Origin: an uncultured Candidatus Melainabacteria bacterium
GTDB lineage: Bacteria; Cyanobacteriota; Vampirovibrionia; Gastranaerophilales; Gastranaerophilaceae
Length of the DNA stretch: 19,392 bases
Reading direction: 5' to 3'
Assembly (NCBI GenBank): GCA_934777245.1
Contig: CAKVND010000044.1
Coordinates: 1-19,392 of the forward strand
Positions within the stretch are counted from its first letter, which is position 1, and each line of letters starts with the position of its first letter. Positions 1-7,330 of this stretch are shown here, one piece after another. A program made the translations under genes and the position numbers. The notes beneath the pieces are model-generated. The model was not told the origin of the DNA. It ran no database searches and was given only the letters and a program-made list of their open reading frames with translations.

Positions 1-43
1 AACACTTTTCTTCGATTTCGTGTGTAATTTCAATTTTGCCCAT
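1..43 (-). CDS. Partial CDS, N-terminus of an unidentified protein
   Basis: A minus-strand ATG at 43-41 is preceded by a strong Shine-Dalgarno AAGGAGG (complement of 48-54) at good spacing, and the frame stays open to the window edge. The visible peptide begins MGKIEITHEIEEK. Fourteen residues are too few to name a family. The gene is divergent from the PurN-like gene at 197, so positions 44-196 form a shared promoter region. The call rests on the ribosome-binding site and open frame only. Confidence 0.6.
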   Translation of the reverse strand, partial: MGKIEITHEIEEKC

Positions 44-93
44 TTGACCTCCTTATTAATCAAAAATAAAGCTATTTAAATTCCAATACAATT

Positions 94-99
94 ATTATA
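94..99 (-). promoter_or_regulatory. Possible -10 box for the leftward gene
   Basis: The minus strand reads TATAAT here, about 50 bases upstream of the leftward start at 43. This leaves room for a normal leader with its AAGGAGG site. No good -35 is visible at the expected spacing, so the call is tentative in this AT-rich stretch. Confidence 0.3.
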
Positions 100-181
100 A
101 AACAAACAAAATGCTTTTTAAAAAAAGAAAAATTTTTTTGCATTTTGTTACAATTCTTCTAACTGTTGTAAATTAAATTCA

Positions 182-190
182 TGCTAAAAT
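182..190 (+). promoter_or_regulatory. Extended -10 promoter giving a leaderless transcript
   Basis: TGCTAAAAT is an extended -10 (TG at 182-183, hexamer 185-190). Initiation about 7 bases downstream falls on the ATG at 197, so the mRNA would be leaderless; no Shine-Dalgarno is visible before that ATG. A 6-bp inverted repeat, TTACAA at 148-153 and TTGTAA at 166-171, lies just upstream where a regulator could bind; that role is inference. Confidence 0.5.
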
Positions 191-196
191 ATTGGT

Positions 197-676
197 ATGA
201 AAAAACTTGCATTGCTATATTCTACATACACTCCAACAATAGATAGTATTATAGCTCATCTTAAAGATTTTGATGTAACTTGTTTAACCGCACCGGACAA
301 CTTAGATACTTATGATTTAGTTACAAATATAAATTATAAAGGTGAGGTAGAACAAAATCACGTTGCAGTTCATCATTCTCTACTTCCGGCTTTTGAATCT
401 GAAGAACCTGTGAAAGATGCAATTTTAGCAGGTGTAAAAGTAACAGGTATAACTTTTTATTATACCAATCCTAAAAAAATTATTACACAATACCCTATTT
501 TTATATCAAACGCTTCTCATTATGATAATGTTGCAAAAGAGTTAGAATACTTAGAGCAAACAATTTATCCTCTGATTCTTCAAAGGCTTTTAGAAAACAA
601 GCCGTTTGAAATCCGCAATCTTTTATCTAAAGGATGTTCCGGTAACTGTGGAGGATGTGATTCTTGCAAACACTAA
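197..676 (+). CDS. Shortened PurN-like formyltransferase-fold protein with C-terminal Cys cluster
   Basis: 159 residues, against about 190-210 for glycinamide ribonucleotide formyltransferase (PurN). The central and C-terminal parts resemble PurN: HHSLLPAF at 59-66 matches the HPSLLPAF block, then AGVKVTG (78-84), IITQYPIF (95-102) and the helix ending IYPL. The Asn of the catalytic N-x-H appears to be Ala57 (the His is kept at 59), the catalytic Asp of D-x-GP-x-I-x-Q appears to be Asn, and the phosphate loop GxGSN reads TYTPT. About 60 N-terminal-half residues are compressed. The tail adds C147, C151, C154 and C157 (Cx3Cx2Cx2C), suggesting a metal or Fe-S site. It is probably not an active transformylase. 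It overlaps the PurD-like gene by 13 bases. Family resemblance is moderately sure; function is unknown. Confidence 0.75.
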   Translation: MKKLALLYSTYTPTIDSIIAHLKDFDVTCLTAPDNLDTYDLVTNINYKGEVEQNHVAVHHSLLPAFESEEPVKDAILAGVKVTGITFYYTNPKKIITQYPIFISNASHYDNVAKELEYLEQTIYPLILQRLLENKPFEIRNLLSKGCSGNCGGCDSCKH

Positions 677-1440
677 ATGTTCTTATAGCCGGAGAAGGAA
701 AACTTTTACCGATTATTCAGGATTCTAAATATTTAAAAAAACTTTATGTTACATCTGATAATGAAATAAATGGTGCTATAAACATTAAATTTAATACGTT
801 TAAAGAACTTGCTATCAAGTGTAAATCTTTGCAAATTGATGTTGTGCTTGTTGAAAATGAAAAGTGGATTTTGCAAGGAATTGCAGATGTCTTAAGAAAG
901 AATTTCGTTAATTGTATTGCTCCGACGGCTTATTGGGCAGAAACTCTTAGAGACAGTATTAAATCAAGAGAACTTTTGGTCGGAACATTAATTAATATTC
1001 CGCGAAAATTTCAATACCCAAAAGAGTTTCCGCTTTTAGTTCGCGGTAAAGGTTTTAAATTTGTAGCAAAAACTTTAAATGAAGTTATCGCATTAAAAAC
1101 AAATATTAATTCGGCTTTCCCGCTAGAAATAGCGCAAACTACTTTCCTTGAAGAGTTACTGGAAGGTGAGGTTTTGAATATTGTTTCGTTTTTTGACGGC
1201 AAAACATTAAAAACATTTTCTGATGATAGAAATATAATTGAATATTCAAATGCTCTTCAAGAAATTTTGTTGTGTAAGAAAGCAAATTTTATCGGTTTTT
1301 TTAACTCAAGATTGATTTATAAAGATAACAAACTTTATAATGCCGGATTTGATTTAGACATATCTCAAATAGAATTAAATAAAGATTTATTGTTCATTCT
1401 ATCTCTTGGAATTTATCAAAAATTAAATGAAATACTATAA
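664..1440 (+). CDS. Truncated, divergent PurD-like (GAR synthetase/ATP-grasp) protein
   Basis: 258 residues, against about 420 for phosphoribosylamine-glycine ligase (PurD). The N-terminus LNVLIAGEGK resembles PurD's first strand and glycine loop, but the GGREHA segment is absent. DVVLVENEKWILQGIADVLR (59-78) matches the 'DLVVVGPEAPLVAGI.D.L' region. FPLLVRGKGFKFVAKT matches the ATP-grasp lysine strand, with Arg where Lys is expected and a shortened glycine loop. FLEELLEGEVLNIVSFFDGK matches the EEFLEGEE strand. The C-terminal metal-binding EFNxRxGDPE block appears as YNAGFDLDISQIE, and PurD's last domain is missing. It starts at a TTG inside the PurN-like gene, with GGAGG at 650-654. The intact frame argues for a retained protein with a changed, possibly non-enzymatic role. 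Homology is moderately sure; activity is doubtful. Confidence 0.7.
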   Translation: MQTLNVLIAGEGKLLPIIQDSKYLKKLYVTSDNEINGAINIKFNTFKELAIKCKSLQIDVVLVENEKWILQGIADVLRKNFVNCIAPTAYWAETLRDSIKSRELLVGTLINIPRKFQYPKEFPLLVRGKGFKFVAKTLNEVIALKTNINSAFPLEIAQTTFLEELLEGEVLNIVSFFDGKTLKTFSDDRNIIEYSNALQEILLCKKANFIGFFNSRLIYKDNKLYNAGFDLDISQIELNKDLLFILSLGIYQKLNEIL

Positions 1441-1456
1441 ATCATGTTGCTTTTTA

Positions 1457-1465
1457 TGCTATAAT
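1457..1465 (+). promoter_or_regulatory. Extended -10 promoter of the glycosyltransferase operon
   Basis: TGCTATAAT is a consensus -10 hexamer (1460-1465) with the extended TG. Initiation would fall near 1472, leaving a leader of about 16 bases that contains AAAAGGAG before the ATG at 1488. It lies in the 47-base gap after the PurD-like gene, so the glycosyltransferase genes can be transcribed independently of it. Confidence 0.6.
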
Positions 1466-1487
1466 TAATGCTTAGAAAAGGAGTGAG

Positions 1488-2357
1488 ATGCTTAAAAAGC
1501 TTTTGAATTGCAAATTTCATTTAAGGTTTGTGATAAATCCTTATATTCGTTATAAAGCTGACAATTTTGGGGAATATTTAGGACTCAACGAAATTAAGCG
1601 TGATGTTCCGCTTGTTATTTCGCTTACTTCTTATGAAGAACGCTTCGATGATTTAACAATATCACTTTACTCTTTGTTAACTCAAACTGTAAAACCTGAT
1701 AGAATAATTCTTTGGCTGAGTGATGAACTTACGTTGAATGATTTACCCTATGATATTACAAGATTTATTAAAAACGGACTTGAAATAAGATTTGTCAAAG
1801 ATATCGGCTCTTATACCAAGGCTATTTATGCTTTTAAAGAGTTTTCCGAATCAATAATCGTAACAGCGGATGACGATATTTATTATCCTAATGATTGGCT
1901 TTCAAAGCTTTATTATTCATATATTACAAATCCAAGTGATATTAGTGTTCATCGCGCACACAGAATAAGGCTGGAAGATAATAAAATTGCTCCTTATGAA
2001 ACTTGGGAAAAACATGTAGAAAATGAAAGTGCAAGGTTTGATAACTTTTTAACTGGTGTCGGCGGTGTTTTGTATCCTCCGAATTGTTTTTCTAAAGAAG
2101 TTTTAAGAGAAGATGTTTTTTTGAATAAATGCCCATATGCTGATGATATTTGGTTTTGGGTTATGGCGTTAGTGCACAATCGCAAAATAAGAGTTGTAAA
2201 AAATCATAATTCAGTTCTTTATTGTACGGATATTTACAGACAAATTCTGCAAAACAAACGCACACTTTATAGAATCAATTCCAAAGGACAAAATGACAAA
2301 CAGCTTGATGAATTGTTGAAGTTGTACGGGCAGAATGTGTATAGTAAAATAAAATAG
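1488..2357 (+). CDS. Glycosyltransferase with DDD motif (GT-A type)
   Basis: 289 residues, no signal peptide or clear membrane segment. The start has a good AAAAGGAG site. PLVISLTSYEERFDDLTISL (41-60) and the following 'SLLTQTVKPDRIILWLSDE' form a nucleotide-sugar-binding opening typical of small bacterial glycosyltransferases. VTADDDIYYP holds an acidic triad at 128-130, the likely metal/nucleotide site. YADDIWFWVMAL around 216-227 is a second conserved acidic-aromatic stretch. It is likely a cytoplasmic transferase adding a sugar to a surface glycan. It is first in a four-gene run with only 7 bases to the next gene. Donor and acceptor cannot be told from sequence. Confidence 0.8.
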   Translation: MLKKLLNCKFHLRFVINPYIRYKADNFGEYLGLNEIKRDVPLVISLTSYEERFDDLTISLYSLLTQTVKPDRIILWLSDELTLNDLPYDITRFIKNGLEIRFVKDIGSYTKAIYAFKEFSESIIVTADDDIYYPNDWLSKLYYSYITNPSDISVHRAHRIRLEDNKIAPYETWEKHVENESARFDNFLTGVGGVLYPPNCFSKEVLREDVFLNKCPYADDIWFWVMALVHNRKIRVVKNHNSVLYCTDIYRQILQNKRTLYRINSKGQNDKQLDELLKLYGQNVYSKIK

Positions 2358-2364
2358 AGTTATT

Positions 2365-4104
2365 ATGAGTAGATTAAAATTATTTGTTGCATATCATAAA
2401 CAAGCACATTTAATAAAAAATGATTATATAGTGCCAATTCACGTTGGAAGAGCTTTAAATTCTAATAAGTGGCTCGAAGAAAACATGATAGGCGATAATA
2501 TTGGAGATAATATTTCAGAGAAAAATAATCGCTATTGTGAATTAACTGCTCAGTATTATGCGTGGAAAAATTCTGAAAAGTTTGATAATCTGGATTTTAT
2601 TGGATTAATGCATTATAGAAGATTTTTTAATTTTTCTGAACATCAATATAAAGAGAATATTTATGGTCAAATTGAATATCCATTTTTTCAAGATAATTTT
2701 GAAGCTCTTTTTGGATACAACGAAGCTGATATTCTCAAATTAGCGGAACAATTTGATATCATAACTGTAAAACCTACTTATATAGGTGGAGAAAGTAATG
2801 TTTTTACCCATTATAAAAAATATCACCATATCAAAGATTATAAAATCGCGCTAAAAATTTTATTAGAGAAATTTCCTGAATTTAATAAAGCTGTAAAAGA
2901 ATATAATAATTCTAAATATGCTTATTTTACAAACAGTTTTATAATGTCAAAAGATTTGTTTAATAAGTATTCTGAATGGTTATTTTCAATTCTTTTTGAA
3001 GCCGATAAATTTATAAAAAACTACAAAGATACTTTTGATAATAGAGTAATGGGATTTATTGCAGAAAGATTATTTGGAGTTTATATAACTTATTTGAAAC
3101 AAAAAGGCTTAAAAATCAAAGAATTGCAACAAATTATTGTTCAAGAGACAGACTTAAAAAGATATATTCCAATTGTATTTTCTTGTAATAATAATTACAC
3201 TTTGCCTTTATGTAGCGCTATTTCGACTTTAAAAAATAATGCAGATAAAGAAGACTTTTTCTTTGTTTACATAATTAATACTAACAAGAATTTGAATTAT
3301 CTGAATAAAAAACTGATATCAAGAATGAAAGACAAAAATTGCAAAATACAGTTTCTAGCAATAGATGAGAAAATGTTTAATGACATGCCAATTACCGGCT
3401 GCGGAAGCCATATTACAATAGAAACGTATTATCGTTTCCTTTTACCACAATTGTTACCTATGTATAATAAAGTTTTATATTTAGATTGTGATGTGAATAT
3501 AAAAAGTAGTTTATACAATCTTTATAATACTGATATCAATGAATATTATATAGGCGGAGTAGAAGATATTTTGTCAAATGAGTCAATTGTTCGGCTAAAT
3601 TTATCACAATATGTAAATGCTGGAGTTTTATTGATTAATTTAAATAAATGGCGTCAGAATGATATTCAAAATAAATTGTTTGATTATACTAAAAACAATA
3701 AGAACAAAATATTTTGGCAAGATCAAGATGTTTTAAATGTTATTTTGCAGAGTGGAATTAAATACCTTGATAAAACTTGGAATGCACAAGTTGGTGAATA
3801 TGAATGTTGTTATGCAAGTGGTTTTAATGATATCGGGAAAACCGCAAAAATTATTCATTTTATAGGCGTAATGAAGCCTTGGAATTATGGCAATAAATCA
3901 CCATTCAAGCATGAATATCATGGTACAATTAAGCTTTTAGGATTTGAATATAAATTAATCAAATACTATCCGCAAATTATAATAACTTTTTTTGATGCGT
4001 TTTTAAAAGCATTAAAGCAGACAAGGCAAAATATTATCTGGTATGACAAGCGTAATGGGCAATTGGTATTTCTCAAAAAATATAAATTAGGAATTCAAAT
4101 ATAA
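2365..4104 (+). CDS. Two-domain glycosyltransferase: DUF4422 fused to GT8
   Basis: 579 residues. Residues 1-250 match DUF4422, found in capsular/exopolysaccharide transferases: KLFVAYHKQ at the start, then ENMIGDNIGDNIS, the CELTAQYYAWKN segment and DFIGLMHYRRFF. Residues from about 268 to 535 are a GT8 domain: IPIVFSCNNNYTLPLC, the DxD site DCD at 374-376 in VLYLDCDVNI, YVNAGVLLINLNKWR, WQDQDVLN, and a metal-binding IIHFIGVMKPW. GT8 enzymes are retaining galactosyl- or glucosyltransferases acting on lipopolysaccharide or glycans. Two catalytic modules in one chain suggest two sequential sugar additions. The ribosome-binding site is weak, consistent with coupling to the preceding gene, and the stop overlaps the next start (TAATG). 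Confidence 0.88.
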   Translation: MSRLKLFVAYHKQAHLIKNDYIVPIHVGRALNSNKWLEENMIGDNIGDNISEKNNRYCELTAQYYAWKNSEKFDNLDFIGLMHYRRFFNFSEHQYKENIYGQIEYPFFQDNFEALFGYNEADILKLAEQFDIITVKPTYIGGESNVFTHYKKYHHIKDYKIALKILLEKFPEFNKAVKEYNNSKYAYFTNSFIMSKDLFNKYSEWLFSILFEADKFIKNYKDTFDNRVMGFIAERLFGVYITYLKQKGLKIKELQQIIVQETDLKRYIPIVFSCNNNYTLPLCSAISTLKNNADKEDFFFVYIINTNKNLNYLNKKLISRMKDKNCKIQFLAIDEKMFNDMPITGCGSHITIETYYRFLLPQLLPMYNKVLYLDCDVNIKSSLYNLYNTDINEYYIGGVEDILSNESIVRLNLSQYVNAGVLLINLNKWRQNDIQNKLFDYTKNNKNKIFWQDQDVLNVILQSGIKYLDKTWNAQVGEYECCYASGFNDIGKTAKIIHFIGVMKPWNYGNKSPFKHEYHGTIKLLGFEYKLIKYYPQIIITFFDAFLKALKQTRQNIIWYDKRNGQLVFLKKYKLGIQI

Positions 4105-4940
4105 TGAAATTAAGTATTATTACTCTTACTTATAACAAACTTAAGTATACTAAAAAGTATATTGAGAGTCTTTATAAATATACAAGAGACTTTGAACTAA
4201 TCATTGTAGACAATGGTTCTACCGATGGAACCAGAGAATATTTAAAATCATTAAATAACGTAAAAGTAATTTTTAATGATGAAAATCTAGGTTTTTCTAA
4301 AGGCAATAATCAAGGATTAGAAATTGCCGAAGGTGAATATATTGGATTTTTAAACAATGACATTCTGCTTTATCCAAATTGGTTTGAAGAATGTGAAAAA
4401 GTTTTTGAACAACAAAATGTTGCTTTTGTTGGACCTAGAGATATTGATCCACATTTTGACAATACGAATGAAAAGAACTATATTAAATATTTTAAGAAAA
4501 ATTATAGTTATAAAGAAGATTATGAAAAGAATTTTGATGCGTGTATATTTTCTTGCGTAATTACAAAACGTGAGGTACTAAATAAAATTGGCAATTTTGA
4601 TGAAAATTATTCTCCAGCATTCTTTGAAGATAACGATTTTAAATATCGTGCAATTTTAGCCGGATATGGAATTTATGTAGTTAATACTGTGTGTTTTTAT
4701 CACTTTGGCTCAGTTACATCAAAGGCACATGATTTTAATCTAGAAAAAAATAGAAAGTATTATTATTCAAAATATCCATTTGCGGAGTATTTATCTGTTG
4801 CAGCTCATGATAGAGATGTTTATAAACGCATCGTAGAAGATATGAACAAATTCCCTATGAATATTGTGTATTCAGGATTTATATTTGTTAGAAAAGTTAA
4901 AAATAGACTAAAAAAAATAATTAAAGGAATTAAAAATTGA
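4104..4940 (+). CDS. GT2-family glycosyltransferase
   Basis: 278 residues with a classic GT-A family 2 fold: SIITLTYNK at the N-terminus, VDNGSTDGT at 35-43, ENLGFSKGNNQG (60-71), and IGFLNNDILLYP with the DxD-equivalent NND at 84-86. FFEDNDFKYRAILAGY is the usual late acidic motif of rhamnosyltransferase-like GT2 enzymes. It is an inverting transferase, probably acting on an undecaprenyl-linked or lipopolysaccharide glycan at the inner membrane face. The basic C-terminal tail (KVKNRLKKIIKG) may touch the membrane. The ATG overlaps the stop of the DUF4422-GT8 gene by one base, and its stop overlaps the next TTG start. Confidence 0.88.
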   Translation: MKLSIITLTYNKLKYTKKYIESLYKYTRDFELIIVDNGSTDGTREYLKSLNNVKVIFNDENLGFSKGNNQGLEIAEGEYIGFLNNDILLYPNWFEECEKVFEQQNVAFVGPRDIDPHFDNTNEKNYIKYFKKNYSYKEDYEKNFDACIFSCVITKREVLNKIGNFDENYSPAFFEDNDFKYRAILAGYGIYVVNTVCFYHFGSVTSKAHDFNLEKNRKYYYSKYPFAEYLSVAAHDRDVYKRIVEDMNKFPMNIVYSGFIFVRKVKNRLKKIIKGIKN

Positions 4941-6349
4941 AAATTCTTTTTGATGCAACAGAGCTTTCATATTTTCTGGAAGAATCCGGGCATAGGGCCG
5001 GAGTGTTTTTTGTTGCACTTAATCTTTTTAGAAAATTAAAAAAAAGAAAAGATGTAGAGCTTGTTTTTTGCTGCAATTTTAAGAGATATTATTTTTTGAA
5101 AGAAGTTATTGAAAAAGTTAAAGAATTCCAAGGTATAGAACTTCTTAAAGAAAATTCTTTAATAAATTTGGCGTTCGCAAAATTGAATTACTTAGCTAAA
5201 TGTAAGCAAACAAAGCAATCCCCGCCCCTTGAGGGAGGGGAAGCAGTTCTGTTTGAGCGTGAGCAAAAACTAGAAATGCAGGGGTGGGGTCACTCAGCAA
5301 ATAACCCCACCCCGAAATCAAAGATTTCGACCCTCCCTCAAGGGGCGGGTAGTTCCAAACTTAAATACGCAATTCTCAGTCTATCCAGATACTACGAGAA
5401 TATTTTTTACAAACAAAACAAAAAAAACATTGAACAGCTAAAAGATTTTGAAATCTACTTTAGCCCGTTTCAAGCGCCGTCAGAAGAAATCTTACATTCT
5501 AAACATTTGAAACGATTTAGGATGATTCATGACATTATTCCTATTTTAGAAGCGGGCAAAATTCCTACGAATAAAAGGCTTTGGTGTTATAGAATTTATA
5601 ATACGATTAATCAAAACGATTTTTATGTTACGAATTCAGAATGCACAAGAAAAGATGTTTTAAAGTATTTTGATATTAAAGAAGAAAATATAAAAACTAC
5701 ACTTTTGGGTGCTGATGCTACTTTCACCCCACCCCTTAATTCTAACCTCTCAGAAAACAATACTCAATTGTTTCCTTCGGCAGAGTCTCAAGGGGCGGGG
5801 AAACCCACTAAATATGTATTTTCATTATGCACTTTAGGCAAACGTAAAAATTTAATTTTTGCTATCAAAAATTTTTTCAAATTTATAGAAAAGAATAAGA
5901 TTAATGACCTTAAACTTGTTTTAGCAGGCGGAGTTTGGGAAAAATTCAAAAAAGAATTAACTAACACTATTGGCGACTTCGATCAATCAAAAATTGAAGT
6001 TTTAGGTTATGTTAAAGATGACGAGTTACCAAGGCTTTATTCAAATGCACTCATGTTTATTTATCCTTCTTTGTACGAAGGCTTTGGGCTTCCTGTATTA
6101 GAAGCTATGAAATGTGGATGTCCGGTTATTACATCTAACGTATCATCGTTACCGGAAGTTATAGGACAAGCCGGAATTCAAATTAATCCGACTAATGATG
6201 AAGAATTGATTGAAGCTTACGAAAAAATGTATTATGATAACTTCTTTAGAGAGCTTTGCGTTGAAAGAGGTTTAATAAGAGCCAAAAACTTTAGTTGGGA
6301 AAAATGTGCTTCAGAACTTCTTGAGTTTATTGCAACAAAGAGTGTTTAA
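4937..6349 (+). CDS. GT4-family (group 1) glycosyltransferase carrying two in-frame palindromic insertions
   Basis: 470 residues, about 70 longer than its core family. The start is TTG in a TTGA overlap with the preceding stop, with AAAGGA upstream. The N-terminal donor/acceptor half includes [13 protein letters not shown] and [13 protein letters not shown]. The C-terminal nucleotide-sugar half has [56 protein letters not shown] (ExFGxxxLE from E381 to E389) and [19 protein letters not shown]. Residues 95-138 and about 264-288 are encoded by GC-rich palindromes. Their proline- and glycine-rich sequence (PPLEGGE, LPQGAG, ESQGAG) is unlike the Lys/Asn/Ile-rich rest. The first falls in an N-domain loop and the second in the inter-domain linker. 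Without them the protein is about 400 residues, normal for GT4. The last 39 bases overlap the convergent RgpF-like gene. Confidence 0.88.
   Translation: MKILFDATELSYFLEESGHRAGVFFVALNLFRKLKKRKDVELVFCCNFKRYYFLKEVIEKVKEFQGIELLKENSLINLAFAKLNYLAKCKQTKQSPPLEGGEAVLFEREQKLEMQGWGHSANNPTPKSKISTLPQGAGSSKLKYAILSLSRYYENIFYKQNKKNIEQLKDFEIYFSPFQAPSEEILHSKHLKRFRMIHDIIPILEAGKIPTNKRLWCYRIYNTINQNDFYVTNSECTRKDVLKYFDIKEENIKTTLLGADATFTPPLNSNLSENNTQLFPSAESQGAGKPTKYVFSLCTLGKRKNLIFAIKNFFKFIEKNKINDLKLVLAGGVWEKFKKELTNTIGDFDQSKIEVLGYVKDDELPRLYSNALMFIYPSLYEGFGLPVLEAMKCGCPVITSNVSSLPEVIGQAGIQINPTNDEELIEAYEKMYYDNFFRELCVERGLIRAKNFSWEKCASELLEFIATKSV
5221..5349 (+). repeat. GC-rich palindromic element inserted in frame in the GT4 gene
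   Basis: The 129-base segment (43 codon lengths) is bounded by a perfect 19-bp inverted repeat: CCCGCCCCTTGAGGGAGGG at 5221-5239 and its reverse complement at 5331-5349. Nested inside are a perfect 10-bp pair, GGGGTGGGGT (5281-5290) with ACCCCACCCC (5304-5313), and a 7-bp hairpin CGAAATC/GATTTCG (5313-5319 and 5323-5329). GC is about 57% by my count, far above the surroundings. There are no stop codons in the host frame. The architecture resembles in-frame palindromic elements such as those of Rickettsia. It encodes no transposase, so it would have to be mobilised in trans if mobile. Confidence 0.85.
5727..5800 (+). repeat. Second, shorter palindromic insertion in the same gene
   Basis: CCCCACCCCTTAA (5727-5739) pairs imperfectly (11 of 13) with TCAAGGGGCGGGG (5788-5800). 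An inner stem GAAAACAAT (5753-5761) with ATTGTTTC (5767-5774) has one bulge, flanked by CTCT/AGAG. The right end shares the 13-mer CTCAAGGGGCGGG with the first element, and the left end resembles that element's inner ACCCCACCCC arm. The frame stays open. True borders are unclear, as the span by itself is not a multiple of three. Confidence 0.65.
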
Positions 6350-7264
6350 AATTTTATATAAACTTCTTTCTATGTTAATCACAAAAAAACGGATTTCTAG
6401 AGGAGCATTTTTTAGTAGATTAAATCGGATTTTTCTATAAGCATTCATATTTGAATATTTATTCTCAAACAAATTTTTAACACGTTCAGAATGTTGTTTA
6501 ATGAGTTTTATCGGATAATTAGTCTGAGTTATAACTTTTTCCCAGCCATTAACTTCTCCCGTAAAATAAAGTCCGTTTTTAATTATTGCAGTTTTCAGAA
6601 ATGGAAAATTATCTTGTGCTATCAATTTATCCCATTTTTCAATTAAGCAATTATGAATAAATCTATATTTATTTATAAAAACAGCAATCTTAAAGCCGTT
6701 TTTATACAATAATTGACTTAATCCGACTTCATTGTTCGTAACGACATCGTTTTTAGCATTCTCAGCTTTTATACTATTGATAAAATTTTTAAAAATATCA
6801 CTATTAAATACACTTTGTTTAAAAAGAATGAAATAACTTTGTATATGCGGAGCGATTGATGGTTTAGTAGGCGATTCTTCAAAATTGGTTATACCATATC
6901 GATTTTGTGTCATTCCCCAGAAATCACACTTTTTATTTTCCATTTCTTCAAAAATAGGTTTGAGCGGATAAAATGGACCATAACATGAATCGTTAACAAA
7001 CAAAAGTTCTTCAAACTGTAAACTTTTTTCTTTAGCTAACAAAAAACCTCTTTTGTATGAGCCAAAATCATATTCACCATGCGTTTGTGCTAAGACAAAA
7101 TCTGCGATATTATTAAGTTTATTTGTTTCGTTTGAGTCGAGATTGCAGTCTGAAACAAAAATTATTGTTTCACAAACTTCTTTTAGAGCTTTTAAATAAT
7201 ATATAACATAATCGTCAATTATACTATCTCTATCCCAATGTGCAAACACGCAAAGTCTTTTCAT
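6311..7264 (-). CDS. RgpF-like rhamnan synthesis family protein
   Basis: 317 residues. The N-terminus KRLCVFAHWDRDSIIDDYVIYYLKAL, then IIFVSDCNL, the segment GEYDFGSYKRGF and ELLFVNDSCYGPFYPL are hallmarks of the RgpF/rhamnan-synthesis F family, whose members build rhamnose-rich surface polysaccharides and are treated as glycosyltransferases. 'CDFWGMTQNRYG' and 'HIQSYFILFKQ' continue the family pattern. It is usually a domain of larger proteins, so this is a stand-alone version. Transcribed toward the four-gene glycosyltransferase run, it shares the theme but has its own promoter. Its last 13 codons overlap the GT4 3' end, so the two transcripts are partly antisense. No Shine-Dalgarno is visible before its ATG, and a -10 box lies almost at the start codon. 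Confidence 0.82.
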   Translation of the reverse strand: MKRLCVFAHWDRDSIIDDYVIYYLKALKEVCETIIFVSDCNLDSNETNKLNNIADFVLAQTHGEYDFGSYKRGFLLAKEKSLQFEELLFVNDSCYGPFYPLKPIFEEMENKKCDFWGMTQNRYGITNFEESPTKPSIAPHIQSYFILFKQSVFNSDIFKNFINSIKAENAKNDVVTNNEVGLSQLLYKNGFKIAVFINKYRFIHNCLIEKWDKLIAQDNFPFLKTAIIKNGLYFTGEVNGWEKVITQTNYPIKLIKQHSERVKNLFENKYSNMNAYRKIRFNLLKNAPLEIRFFVINIERSLYKILNTLCCNKLKKF

Positions 7265-7273
7265 AGTTTTATT

Positions 7274-7282
7274 ATTTTAGCA
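7274..7282 (-). promoter_or_regulatory. Extended -10 promoter, near-leaderless, for the RgpF-like gene
   Basis: The minus strand reads TGCTAAAAT, the same extended -10 sequence as before the PurN-like gene. Predicted initiation near 7267 leaves about 3 bases before the ATG at 7264, with no room for a Shine-Dalgarno site. Confidence 0.5.
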
Positions 7283-7330
7283 TGGAAAAGAATTACTTTA
7301 CCTAGTACGGGCTCAAAATAATAGTTAATA

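Noticed and set aside
44..196. A riboswitch or RNA gene in the left divergent gap
   Set aside because: Only promoter-like AT-rich sequence and one 6-bp inverted repeat are visible; there is no extended structure.
5221..5349. Rho-independent terminator reading of the GC-rich palindrome
   Set aside because: The stem lies inside an intact coding frame and the arm is not followed by a U-run.
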